NCBI GenBank assembly: GCA_028023455.1
Contig: JAQFVV010012434.1
Location: 7,437,157-7,501,156 of the forward strand
DNA: 64,000 nucleotides
Source of the DNA: Epiperipatus broadwayi
Lineage: Eukaryota > Onychophora > Udeonychophora > Euonychophora > Peripatidae
Direction of reading: 5' to 3'
Shown: piece by piece, positions 39,283 through 49,304 of the stretch
Layout: the number at the start of each line of letters is the position of its first letter
Position numbering within the stretch: position 1 is the first letter of the stretch
Position numbers and translations under genes: made by a program
Notes under the pieces: model-generated
Seen by the model: the letters and a program-made list of their open reading frames with translations, nothing else
Told to the model about the DNA's origin: nothing
Database searches by the model: none

Positions 39283-40180
39283 TATTGGATGAGTAGACAC
39301 TAGATGGGAATTTTATGCACAAGCCTTCTGGCATCTATTGATTATTCTAGCGTGCTGTGTGTGGCAATATATATAGTAAGTTTTGCCTGTTTTAACAACA
39401 GTTATACACAAGCATAAAAAATGGTAGTCATGTGATGTTTATTGGCTTATTACCTTATGGCAAATAGTTTGTGAATTAAAATAAAAAATCTAAAGAGAAA
39501 AAATAAGTAAAAATACTCTAGAAATCAAGATTTTATAGTTTGTGTGGATGTTTTAGCCAATGATACTTCAAAGCTTTAAAAACTATAATAGGAGCTAGGG
39601 ATGAAAGCAGATAGTATTTTAATAATAACATTTTTAGAAGATTAAAGTTATGTTAATAAATTTTTCAAAAAATAAAAAATAAATGTTAGTAATGAATTAA
39701 AAAAAAATAAGAATTATAATACTTTGGACAGTTTTTAATATAGATGAAAACATAAAGGATAAAATTAATCACAGAATCAAATTTGAATGGAAATCCATTG
39801 ATAGAAATAGCCATTTAAAAGAAATTTACCTATGAGCTTAAAATAATGGGATTTTAATAAGTGTGTTTTCTGGCACTCATTTATGGAATCCACTTTTTAT
39901 TAAGAAATACAAAGTTCTGAAAACCCTACAACTAAAACAATGATAAATAAAAGAACAAAAAACACAGACAGATATGACTGATGTTTCTGAAAAAATTAAG
40001 AGGAAGTAATGAAGCTTGTCTGGACATGTTATTAGAAAATATGACAATAGCTCTACAACTAAGGTTTAAACTTGGATTCCAAAAGATTGCAAAAAAATCT
40101 AGATAAAGGCTGGGGAGAATTACATATAAATTAACGAAAACTAAATAAAAATCTGAGAAATCTTTATTCTGCAGTAGGCA

Positions 40181-40236
40181 GATAATAATTAAAAATTATA
40201 TATATATAGATAATAATTAAAAATTATATATATATA
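40181..40236. repeat. 28-bp tandem duplication, A+T-rich
   Basis: Two identical copies of a unit beginning GATAATAATTAAAAATTATA, at 40181-40208 and 40209-40236, directly after the end of the RTE fragment. Possibly an expanded 3' tail. Confidence 0.7.
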
Positions 40237-40239
40237 TTA

Positions 40240-40780
40240 AATCAAACATTTTCACAAGCAACAGATATAAATAAATATTATCAGGGCACATACATGTATA
40301 AATTATTGAAAGTATAAACCAATGTTTTAACCAGGTCACACAGATTATTAACTGAGTAACAAATATAAATTAATTGTATAGGCACTGTAAACACTGATGT
40401 ATAACAATAATGAACATTCTTTTAATAGAAAATAAACCAATAATTACAACAAATTATTTAGATTAATGAGTTTTTTTTTTAAATTTCAAAATAGAAGACA
40501 ATTTGCATGGATCATGTTTATTGCTACAATCTGGTCTTTCAAAGATCTCATTGGCTTCTCTTATCTGAGATTGTTGGAGAGGATCACATTTGGATAGTAT
40601 TATATTAATATTCAAATACAGCAGGTTTTTGATTTTTATACATTCTACTTTTATATATAGAGTAGAAAAAGACACAACATGCTACAGAACTTTTTGCCAA
40701 GAAAAAAAGGGCATTTATGGATTAGCCTAGGCACCAAGATTGATTATGGATAATTCTGGACAATAAAATTCATTATATTT
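40240..40780. other. Spacer with an unrecognised minus-strand frame
   Basis: The minus-strand frame at 40463-40675 contains KCDPLQQSQIREANEIFERP and is less A+T-rich than its flanks. This may be a relic of a coding sequence, but I do not recognise it. Nothing else is visible. Confidence 0.3.
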
Positions 40781-41728
40781 ATAGATATTAAAAACAAAAA
40801 ATTAATGGTAAATGCAATATTATAGTTTAAATTCTTTTGTAGCACTTTCAATTACATGATAATCCTCATCAGCTTTAACTAAATTTCAAATTTTTTAAAC
40901 TTAATGTTACATATATTTCCATAAGCTGTGTATGACCATATTTGCAACTTGCCTATTAATAACATCATTCTTATATTTATCAATCAATATTGCCTCTTTA
41001 ATTTTCCTCTTTTTATGATTTTTTTTTTCCATTAATATTTTCATTTCATTACTATTAAATGTAAACTTATAATTACAAGTTTTTTCATGGTCAAAGAATA
41101 CTGAAGCTGTATTAAATTGACAATTTACATTACTTTTAATTCGATAATATAATAATTGATGCTCCTTCAATCTTTTTTCCACAGAACATTTCGATTCACC
41201 GATATATAATTTCTGACATTCACATGAAATCTGATAAATTATATTACTTCTTTGCAATTTAGGAATAATAGTCTTAGAATTATTAATCAATCAATTAACA
41301 TTTGGAGGAACACAAAATGAAATATTATACTTTTCTTTAAATATATTCCTAATTAATTTAGATTGCATGTTATTTATAAATGGCATAAATATCCATTTTT
41401 TATTATCTAAAGTAACACTGCAAGCACTCTTCTTTTTATTAAATGAATTTACTGTATGCAAAATTTGGTTTTTGTCATAATCAACATTTAAAAGTTCATT
41501 AGAAAAGAGTTCAATATTTAAAATTTTATCACTCTTATATTTACATAATTTATCATTGTGATGCAAAAATGATTTCAGACTTGCTATTTTATGTATCATT
41601 GGAACATGTAATTTAAAATAAATATATCCTCTTTCTCCAATAGGTTTAAAAATTAATTTATAATTTAAATTGGTAGTTTTATAATAGCTTGTTAAAACCG
41701 CCTGAGGGTGTGGTTTGTTTGTAAACAA
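40780..41728 (-). pseudogene. Penelope-like element fragment with GIY-YIG endonuclease
   Basis: The ORF (40907-41728) is broken by one in-frame TGA at 41291. The upstream part is the linker that follows the reverse transcriptase in PLEs (KPIGERGYIYFKLHVPMIHK through IFMPFINNMQSKLIRNIF). The downstream 127 residues are the GIY-YIG domain: IIYQISCECQKLYIGES (GIY/YIG pair, with cysteines as in the PLE zinc knuckle), then KRLKEH. KEAILIDKY follows, with the expected catalytic Glu, ending INRQ.AN..I.SLW. The reverse transcriptase is missing, so the copy is 5'-truncated. It is paired head-to-head with the plus-strand copy at 42908-43795. A hammerhead-like motif lies downstream (40838-40873). Non-functional as it stands. 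Confidence 0.85.
40838..40873 (-). ncRNA. Hammerhead-like motif 3' of PLE endonuclease
   Basis: Minus strand: CTGATGA, G, GATTAT-loop-GTAATT, GAAA, GTGCTAC. The stem II arms pair over six positions, two of them wobble. Stem III would be A-U and G-C with triplet CUA. Stem I is poor, only about one pair beside the core, so this may be a degenerate or unusual hammerhead. It is conserved in the partner copy and in the 57 kb PLE tails. Confidence 0.4.
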
Positions 41729-41749
41729 AGATAAATATAATGTTGCTGG

Positions 41750-42035
41750 GGCTGGGATTTTTTTTTTTTTTTTGGTTTGTTTATCATATTTAAAAGTAAT
41801 ATCAAATAAATTTTTTTAACCAAAAAAATGCATAAATCAAAATGAATTTAAAAAAGTACTTAATTTTTATTCTTTTCATTACTTATATTTTTGGGCCAGC
41901 ATTTTTTTTTTTTTTTGGTTTGTTTATCTCACTTTAAAAGTAATATCAAACCAATTTTAACAAAAAAAAATACATAAATCAAAATTAATTTTAAAAAAAA
42001 GTAGTTACTTTTTATTTTTTTTCATTACTTATATT
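41750..42035. repeat. 143-bp tandem duplication with T-runs
   Basis: Two units (about 41750-41895 and 41896-42035) share a T-run, GGTTTGTTTATC, TTAAAAGTAATATCAAA, ATAAATCAAAA.TAATTT and TTCATTACTTATATTTT. They lie in the spacer between the two inverted PLE copies. Class unknown; possibly from a third element inserted there. Confidence 0.65.
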
Positions 42036-42239
42036 TTCGGTTTGGTATTCTACGAAATCATATCCTTTTTTTGTAAATTACAAATAAATATATTTTTCCA
42101 TTTAACGGTAACATTTATAACAAAAATTCAAACATTGGGGTGGGGGTTACAATTCTTAACAAAACGGGGTAATGCAACTCAAAGGTGGACAAACTTTTTT
42201 TATGATAATTACAAAAATAAATATATATGGCAATTAAAA

Positions 42240-42880
42240 CCAACTTTTTTGGCTCTTCAGGAACAGCATGCATGCAGCTTCAAGCTCTTTTGTTTGATAA
42301 CCCTTCCAGCAGTCAGAGAACCTTTGACATTTGGAAACTTTCTTATTTCAGCCATTTTGTTAAGCTCGCAGTTGTTCTCACAGAAACATGACTTAGAGCA
42401 TGATTTGATCAAAATCGCACTTGCACCTACACTTGCCAAATTTTTTGAGCAGGAAATCTGGGCTACAGAAGCATGAGACTATGCTCATAATTGTTAGTAG
42501 ACATTCATAAAACATGGGAGATAGTGGGGGAGAAGGTCTTAATAAATATTAAAATAGTTTTGACATTCAGAATTCCAGCCACCCTCATACAATACTGTAC
42601 CTAAAAGTGGAATATAATCGCACATCAAAAATGCAAAACACAAATCTGAGCAGTAAGCTGACATGATAGCTTCTGCAGCAGATTAAAGGTCATGTTTCTG
42701 TGCATTAGCATAGAAATAGACAAGCTACCATGTATCAATGAACTATTTCTAGGCTTACACATTAGAAATAGAATGTTCAATAGTGGAGTCTGCCTAAACA
42801 GCATATTTCTGTGCGCTATCATAGAAATAACACCCTCAGGCAGTTTCAACATGCTATTACAAAACTACCTTTAAATCAGT
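42240..42880. other. GC-richer spacer between PLE copies
   Basis: Overlapping frames on both strands (plus 42042-42476, minus 42257-42439) show no established family. In the minus strand, two adjacent frames are cysteine-rich (KCRCKCDF, then CSKSCFCENNCEL). This could be the relic of a cysteine-rich domain with a frameshift, or chance. Words like TTTCTGTGC..TA.CATAGAAATA recur at about 42692 and 42801, a direct repeat with 110-bp spacing. No gene call is made. Confidence 0.3.
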
Positions 42881-42907
42881 AGCATTTACAAATATTTAGA
42901 GATGCTA

Positions 42908-43795
42908 CTGATTTAAATTATAAATTATTTTTTAAACCTATTGGAGAAAGAGGATATATTCATTTTAAATCATGTGTTCCAATGATACATAAAATGGCAA
43001 GTCTGAAATCATATTTGCAGCGCAATGATAAATTATGTAAATATAAGAATGATAAAATTTTAAATATTGAACTCTTTGCTAATTAACTTTTAAAAGTTGG
43101 TTATGATAAAAACCAAATTTTGTGTACAGTAAATTCATTTAATAAAAAGAAGAGTGTTTGCAGTGTTACTTTAGATAATAAAAAATTGATATCTATGCTG
43201 TTTATAAATAACATGCAATCTAAATTAATTAAGAATATATTTTAAAAAAAGTATAATGTTTCATTTTGTGTTTCTCCAAATGTTAATCAATTGATTAATA
43301 ATTTTAAAAGTATTATTCCTAAATTGCAAAGAAATAATATTATTTATCAGATTTTATGTGGATGTCAGAAATTATATATCGGTGAATTGAGATGTTCTGT
43401 AGAAAAAAGATTGAAGAAGCATCAATTATTATATAATCGAATTAAAAATAATATAAATAGTCAATTTAATACAGCTTCAGTATTCTTTGACCATGAAAAA
43501 ACTTGTAATTATAAGTTTACATTTAATAGTAATGAAATACAAATATTAATGGAAGAAAGAAATCATAAAAAGAGAAAAATTAAAGAGGCAATATTGATTG
43601 ATAAATATAAGAATGATGTTATTAATAGGCAAGTTGCAAATATGGCCATACACAGCTTATGGAAATATATGTAACATTAAGTTTAAAAAATTTGAAATTC
43701 AGTTTTAAAGCTAATGAGGATTACCATGTAATCGAAAGTGCTACAAAAGAATTTAAACTATAATATTGCATTTAGCGTTAATTTTTTGTTTTTAT
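42908..43795 (+). pseudogene. Penelope-like element fragment with GIY-YIG endonuclease, inverted partner
   Basis: Aligns with the minus-strand copy from AATTTAAATTATAAATTA near its 5' limit through the 3' flank (TAATTTTTTGTTTTTATTAT). The linker region (42908-43290) has stops. The last 127 codons (43291-43674) are open and contain IIYQILCGCQKLYIGELRC, KRLKKH and KEAILIDKY. By eye it differs from the other copy at about 16 of 127 residues, so both were separate before or decayed long after insertion. Where the other copy has TGA, this one has CAA. The reverse transcriptase is absent. Confidence 0.85.
43711..43744 (+). ncRNA. Hammerhead-like motif 3' of PLE endonuclease
   Basis: CTAATGA (G5 replaced by A), G, then GATTAC-CAT-GTAATC with six perfect pairs, GAAA, GTGCTAC. 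The perfect stem here, against a wobble-containing stem in the 40.84 kb copy, suggests it was kept under structural constraint in the source element. Stem I is weak. The core change makes activity unlikely in this copy. Confidence 0.4.
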
Positions 43796-43829
43796 TATAT
43801 ATATTTTTATAATGGGTATTGTATTTTAC

Positions 43830-43834
<5 letters not shown>

Positions 43835-43876
<42 letters not shown>
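43835..43876. repeat. (TA)n microsatellite
   Basis: About 20 TA units just past the 3' end of the plus-strand PLE fragment. Confidence 0.9.
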
Positions 43877-43878
<2 letters not shown>

Positions 43879-43879
43879 T

Positions 43880-46055
43880 AACCAGATTGCTGTATATCAC
43901 AGTATTTAAAAAAAATAAAAATGTTTGTTGGTCTTGTTTAATTTTTATTTCACATGATCTATAAATAATGAAGGTGTTAAAGTATTAATATTAACCAGGT
44001 AACTATGGAAATTATATTATTCAAACAACATCCTTATTTATTATTAACCTTTAGCATCAATTTGTAAATGTGTTGTGATCAACCTCAGAAAAAATATAAA
44101 CAGGTGAATAAATAAATAGATTTTGGAAATAATTAAGTGAATCATAAAAGCTTACTTGAAGAAAATCAATATTATCAAGTATTACACATTTCAATTTCTG
44201 TTATTACAATCACCATAGTAACACCTATTATAAAATTAAATGATTTATGTTTTATATATGTTTGTCCATAAATCAGTTATAAAAATTATTATTAAAAACA
44301 TATGTAAAAATATCTATATCCATTAAAATGTATTAGAATTATAATACATATTCTTTATTTTGGTTTAAAATGTAAATAATATTGAACTTGTAAAACAGGA
44401 TTTCATTTTTGCTGTATTTAACTTTTTAAAAAAAATCTCCATTTCACTTATTAATTGGATGCAAATTTTGTTGAACAATTTCTTACACCACTAAGTCAAA
44501 TTTGAGAAATATTTAACAGTTGTTCAAGATGAAGACAACTTGCCACAGCAGAGAAAAGTTATTGCAGTAACAGAATTTCATCAATCTAAAGTTAACTTTG
44601 AAACTAAACTTCATAATTCCTAAAAGCTAGCTAAATTTATTAATTATGGCCCAAATAAATTAATGTGTTCTAAACTCCTAAGTAAAATGTATATTTTATT
44701 TTCTTTGATTTAAATCACAAATATTGTCTGATTTATTTTAACTTGTTTTAATTCATTAATCTCATCTGATTTATTTTAACTGATTTTGTGTTCCCACATA
44801 TTCCACATAATTTGGCCTAAAATAATATTTGCTTTTATTAATAATTCTATAACTGAATCAATCTAATTTAGGCTAAATTTTGTTTCATTCTCCTTTTTAA
44901 ACTAAGCTAAAATAAAACCAAGTCTCAGATTTCACTTACGTGAAATCTTATCTTTAAATTTATGTTTCTTCTAATTAAATCTATGCCAGTTTTATTTTAT
45001 TTTCAATTATGTATATGTTTATTCTATGTTTGTTCAGATTGGAGTTTTCTCATAGTTAAATAATTAATGAGAAGTGATTAGATATTCTCACATATGTGTA
45101 ACTTAGCATTTATTAATGCACAAACAAAACTCCCTTCTGAAACAGATAAAATAAATATTATTTAAGAAATATAATTAAAAGCTTATAGGTTTGCTTTAAA
45201 TATAATATTTAATTAATATTTAGCTGAAGTACAGCATAAAGCTAGAATTTAATATTATAATTATCCAAAATATGCTGTAATCCCCCCTAGAATTATAAAT
45301 GCCTATATAGATAGCTTTGCCAATTAGATTCATAAATATCCTTAAATAGCATAATTATAGATGCTAAATTATGAACTGATCTATGGTAGTTTCATGGTAG
45401 AAAACTATTGTTTTGCATCCTATTTTGTTACATAATGATGTAGTCAGTGAGGCGAATGTGTCCTTAGAAAACACATCAGCATATATACTTGTTGCTGTAC
45501 ATTATATTCCAATGGGCATAGGTTTTAAGGGCCACCCCATTACTCTTAGTTCAGACAACTATCTTCTTCAGATGGGCATAGGTTTTAAAGGCCACCCCAT
45601 TCTTTATATTTAGAACTGGAGCATGGGGATCCAGAATATGATAATTAGTTGTTTGATCACCGGTCTAAAAGGTCTCTATTTCACAGCAATGGGTACGGTA
45701 AAAGGGAACCGGTACTCACTACTAATCCTGTAAGAAAGCACACATTTGAGATGCAGGGACTCAGATTGTATATTTTTCTATATGCCTTGGTATCTGAAGT
45801 CTGACTGCCAGTCATCAGTTCATCCTGCCATATAATAAATGTATATTTCAGCATTGACTTGAATCAGAATCTAATTTTGTAGGCATATAAGCTATATAGA
45901 AAGTATGTTAAATAATATGTGTTTAATAAAATATTCTTTATAAATGATAATAATCACTTCTGCTAGCTCTTAAGAAAATATATAAAATGAACTAGGCATA
46001 GATTATCATGAGCACACCAAACCAATTTTAATGTAATAATAAGTCTTATAAAATT
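43880..46055. other. Spacer with an unclassified GC-richer segment
   Basis: Mostly A+T-rich. Near 45400-45870 the composition is less extreme and two copies of GGGCATAGGTTTTAA.GGCC, extending to ACCCCATT, lie exactly 60 bp apart (45512 and 45572). ACCGGT..AAAGG and GGGAACCGGTAC words occur just downstream. The open frame 45413-45613 spans the repeat and is not convincing as a gene. Confidence 0.45.
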
Positions 46056-46059
46056 GTAA

Positions 46060-49000
46060 CTTGATAAACTGCAAATCTTCATCACCATATCATCAACCAT
46101 TATCAATCCACTGCAGGATGAAGATCTATCCAAGTTCAATCCATCTTTTTCTATCTTTAGCTTCTCTCCTCCACATCACCCCTTCACACTTTCTTATTTC
46201 ATCCACCCATCTCACATGTGGTCTGTTTCTGGGTTTTTTACAATCTCTTGGAATCCAGTTTAAAATTTCAATTGTCCATCTGTTATCATCTCTTCTAACA
46301 ATATGTCCAGCCCAACTCCACTTCAGTCTTTTAATTTTTTCAATGAGGTCAGTAACACCTGTTTGTTCTCTTACCCATACATTGCGTTTTTGATCCCTTC
46401 TTGTTACTCCCAACATGCATCTCTCCATACTTCTTTGAGTGGTCTGAAGTCTCTGTATTGCTCTTCTATTAAGTGTCCAAGTCTCAAACCCACAAGTAAG
46501 AACTGGTAAAACACATTTATTAAAAACCTTTCTTTTCAAACACATAGGCATATTTCCTTTTAGTATCAAGTTATTTCTACCAAAAGCACTCCAACCAAGT
46601 TTAATTCTATGATTAATTTCATCCATTATATTTCCATCTGTATTAATAATCTGACCAAGGTATTTGTAACTGTTAACTTCTTCTAACTCATCATAATCAA
46701 TCTTTATTTTCATATTTTGAGAAAATCTATTAAACATTACTTTAGTCTTTTTAACATTTATCTTTAGTCCTACTTTCCTACTTTCATCTGATAACTCCTG
46801 CAACATTTCCTGTAGCTCTAAAGCATTATTTGCAAAAACAACTACATCATCTGCAAAATCTAAATGACTTAAATAATCTCCATTTACTTTCACTCCTTTA
46901 GCTTCCCATTTTAATCCACAAAATACTTCTTGCAGCACTGCTGTAAAAAGTTTTGGAGATATGGAGTCACCCTGTCTTACACCCTTTTCAATGTTGATTT
47001 TCCTACTGTCATTATGTAATCTAATTGTTGCTGTTGCATTTTTATAAATATTCTTCAAAATATGACAATATCCTGGATCTACACCTTGATGATCCAATGC
47101 TTTAATCACTGAAGAAATGTTTATAGAATCAAATGCCTTTTCATAGTCTACAAATCCTAAGCATAATGGCAACTCATATTCATTTGTCCTTTCTATAATT
47201 TCTCTCAATACCTGGATATGATCTACTGTACTAAAACCACTTTTAAATCCAGCTTGTTCTCTTGGTTGGTGGAAATCCAGTGTTTTCTGTAGACGAGTTG
47301 TAATTATCTTAGTAAAAATTTTGTATAAAACTGATAAAAGACTGATAGGTCTGTAATTTCTAATATCTTCTTTATCACCTTTTTTAAATATTAATATTAA
47401 TACTGCATTCTTCCAATCATCTGGTACATCTTTATCATTTAGACATTTGGTATATAACTTTGCTAAAAAAATTTCTATTTCTTCACCTGCTTCTTTTAAT
47501 ATATCAATTACAATTCCATCATTACCTGGAGCCTTCCCTTTCTTCATAAATTTAATTGCATGTCTCACTTCCTCATTCAAAATTCTGGGCAATTCGGAAG
47601 ATATAATAGGTATAGGAGGCACTTGTTCTTTATTACTATATAATTCTTGATAGAAGTCTTCTACACATTTTATGATGTCATCTCTCTTTTTAGTAATAAT
47701 GCCATCTTTTTTTCTTATTGCAGATATAAATTTCCTACCAATACCAAAATGTTGTTTTACACTCTTTAGACTTTTATTCTCTTCTACAGCTTTTCTTGCT
47801 AGTTCACAATTATACTTTCTTATATCATTTTCAACTCTTTTCCACACCATTTTACAAAATTCGAGATATTCAATCCTTTTTAAAGCATCATTGTTGTATA
47901 TCCTCATATTCCTTCTTTTCTTCATAAATTCTCTAGTCTCAGTAGAAATTTTATTGGTCAATTGCTGCTTTTTTCTACCAGCTATCTTTGTTGCAGTTTT
48001 TAAAAGTGTATCACTTATTTTCCTATTAATATCATTCAAATCTGAATCATGTTCAAAATCTACTAATACTTGAAACCGATTTGTAAGTTCTAATTTAAAT
48101 TCATTAGAATGTTTCTGAAGATTAGGAATATCAACTGTAAATATTGTTTTTCTTAATAATTTTTGTCTCTCTAGTTTTGCATTAACATGTATCTTACATC
48201 TTACTAATCGATGATCACTTCCTGTGTTAAATTTATTAAGAACATTACAATCTTGAAATATGTATTTTCGGTTAGTCAAAATATAATCCAATTCTGCTAT
48301 ACTTTCATTTGGATGCTTCCATGTCCATTTCCTTTTAACATTTTTCTCAAAAAAAGAATTCATAATATTAAGTTTTTCTTTTTCTGCAAACTCCACAAGT
48401 CTATGCCCTCTCTCATTTCTATTACCATAACCAAAATTACCTACAGCACTTTCATCTTTCATTTGTTTACCAATTCTAGCATTAAAGTCTCCCATAACAA
48501 TTTTAAAATGTTGTTTACTCTGATCAAAAGCCTTTTGTACATCCATATAAAAATCTTCTATAACTTCATCACTATGAGAACTTGTTGGGGCATAAACCTG
48601 AATTATCTGCATTTGGTATCTGCTATTAAGTTGTAAAACTAATCTTGCCACTCTGTCTGATACACCATCAATCTCCACAATGTTATTCTTCCATTTTTTA
48701 TTTATAATGAATCCTACTCCACTTGTATTTCCAATATTTGTGCCTTTATAGTAGAGTATATGTCCACTTTTTAAATCAATTGTTTCTTCACCTTTTCTTC
48801 TAACTTCACAAAGTCCAATAATGTCCCATTTAATATAAGACAGTTCTTCTTCTAACTCTTGCAATCTTCCTTCACTTGAAAGTGATCTGCAGTTGTAAGT
48901 ACCTAAATAAAAAGTCATCATCAAATGGCAGCCTGAGTCCGCAATCAGGGGATTCTTAGCACCCTCCACCTTCGGCCACCAACCGCTGCCTTGGTTGGTG

Positions 49001-49300
49001 ACTTTACAGCCTCCTGGGAATAAGGGCCATGATTTATTTTTGTCTGTCATGATTGTATATATTGAAAAAATATTCTTAAACTCGGAGGTAAAAAGCCAAT
49101 AAACTCACCATGCTGGCTAATGCGTGTTGGTGAGCAGCCCATCCATGTTCATATACTATATGAATAATCACATAGTAATTACAGATGCAACGACAAGAAC
49201 GTATGGAATGGACATTAGGAATTTGCCCTGCTCAGTTTTTTTAAGGCCTCCAAGAGGAATCAAAGGGTCTCCTTTCAAAACGGTTTCTATCTCAGTTAAT
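46060..49300 (-). mobile_element. Full-length RTE-type LINE
   Basis: The unit runs on the minus strand. A leader of about 250 bp (49300-49051) is shared with the decayed copy at 10.5 kb, followed by a single long ORF (49050-46126) and a short 3' tail (46125 to about 46060) with ATGGTTGATGATATGGTGATG-like repeats, as expected for RTE tails. No second ORF is visible. Terminal target duplications were not resolved. Being intact while two other copies are heavily broken, it is the youngest RTE insertion in the window. Confidence 0.85.
46126..49050 (-). CDS. RTE LINE endonuclease-reverse transcriptase, 974 aa
   Basis: A single protein for target-primed reverse transcription: it nicks chromosomal DNA and copies its own RNA there. 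The N-terminal part (about 45-290) is an apurinic-type endonuclease with TYNCRSL (Asn53), LCEVR (Glu82), VYAPT (Tyr153), GDFNAR (Asp188, Asn190), AELDYI (Asp255) and SDHRLV (Asp279, His280). The middle (about 503-780) is the reverse transcriptase: KGKAPGNDG, NYRPISLLS, FVDYEKAFDS (Asp635), GVRQGDSISPKLF and FADDVV (Asp734, Asp735). All catalytic residues I can check are present. The C-terminal region (about 850-974) has the RTE-type KIKRLKWSWAGHIVRR and NRPHVRWVDEI blocks. Frames of this kind are often mis-annotated as craniofacial development protein 2-like. The length is normal for RTE proteins and there is no stop or shift. The first ATG follows the shared leader. It may be active and could mobilise SINEs. 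Confidence 0.95.
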   Translation of the reverse strand: MTDKNKSWPLFPGGCKVTNQGSGWWPKVEGAKNPLIADSGCHLMMTFYLGTYNCRSLSSEGRLQELEEELSYIKWDIIGLCEVRRKGEETIDLKSGHILYYKGTNIGNTSGVGFIINKKWKNNIVEIDGVSDRVARLVLQLNSRYQMQIIQVYAPTSSHSDEVIEDFYMDVQKAFDQSKQHFKIVMGDFNARIGKQMKDESAVGNFGYGNRNERGHRLVEFAEKEKLNIMNSFFEKNVKRKWTWKHPNESIAELDYILTNRKYIFQDCNVLNKFNTGSDHRLVRCKIHVNAKLERQKLLRKTIFTVDIPNLQKHSNEFKLELTNRFQVLVDFEHDSDLNDINRKISDTLLKTATKIAGRKKQQLTNKISTETREFMKKRRNMRIYNNDALKRIEYLEFCKMVWKRVENDIRKYNCELARKAVEENKSLKSVKQHFGIGRKFISAIRKKDGIITKKRDDIIKCVEDFYQELYSNKEQVPPIPIISSELPRILNEEVRHAIKFMKKGKAPGNDGIVIDILKEAGEEIEIFLAKLYTKCLNDKDVPDDWKNAVLILIFKKGDKEDIRNYRPISLLSVLYKIFTKIITTRLQKTLDFHQPREQAGFKSGFSTVDHIQVLREIIERTNEYELPLCLGFVDYEKAFDSINISSVIKALDHQGVDPGYCHILKNIYKNATATIRLHNDSRKINIEKGVRQGDSISPKLFTAVLQEVFCGLKWEAKGVKVNGDYLSHLDFADDVVVFANNALELQEMLQELSDESRKVGLKINVKKTKVMFNRFSQNMKIKIDYDELEEVNSYKYLGQIINTDGNIMDEINHRIKLGWSAFGRNNLILKGNMPMCLKRKVFNKCVLPVLTCGFETWTLNRRAIQRLQTTQRSMERCMLGVTRRDQKRNVWVREQTGVTDLIEKIKRLKWSWAGHIVRRDDNRWTIEILNWIPRDCKKPRNRPHVRWVDEIRKCEGVMWRREAKDRKRWIELG

Positions 49301-49304
49301 AATT

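Larger units (their letters stand above)
38666..39450. mobile_element. Hammerhead-family A element, multi-unit, 12-bp TSD
   Basis: TACCTTATGGCA flanks the insertion at 38654-38665 and 39451-39462. The order is an inverted unit with an intact hammerhead (38666-38812), then a forward unit truncated inside the ribozyme (38813-38997). A further forward unit follows, with leader, intact hammerhead at 39241-39282, body and tail (to 39450). Repeated unit ends share ATGGTAGTCATGTGATGTTT. Tandem and inverted partial units with a target duplication resemble the arrangement of Penelope-like elements. No protein is encoded. It is younger than the RTE copy it sits in. Confidence 0.8.
38465..40170 (+). pseudogene. 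Decayed RTE-type LINE fragment, interrupted
   Basis: The plus-strand partner of the inverted pair. 38470-38653 matches the intact ORF from about FVDYEKAF through RQGDSISPKLFTAVLQ (here degraded to DNSMSPKYFTTTL). After the hammerhead element (38666-39450), homology resumes at 39463. It continues past the FADD region (about 39540) to the C-terminal domain (about 40000-40130). Numerous stops and frameshifts. The interruption site carries the 12-bp duplication TACCTTATGGCA, which shows the hammerhead element landed in an already present RTE copy. Confidence 0.75.

Noticed and set aside
42042-42476. 144-codon plus-strand frame between the PLE copies
   Set aside because: Its start lies in T-runs and tandem duplication; no family resemblance; overlapping frames on the other strand are equally open.
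46061-48636. Several plus-strand frames of 60-141 codons
   Set aside because: They are antisense shadows of the 974-codon RTE ORF.
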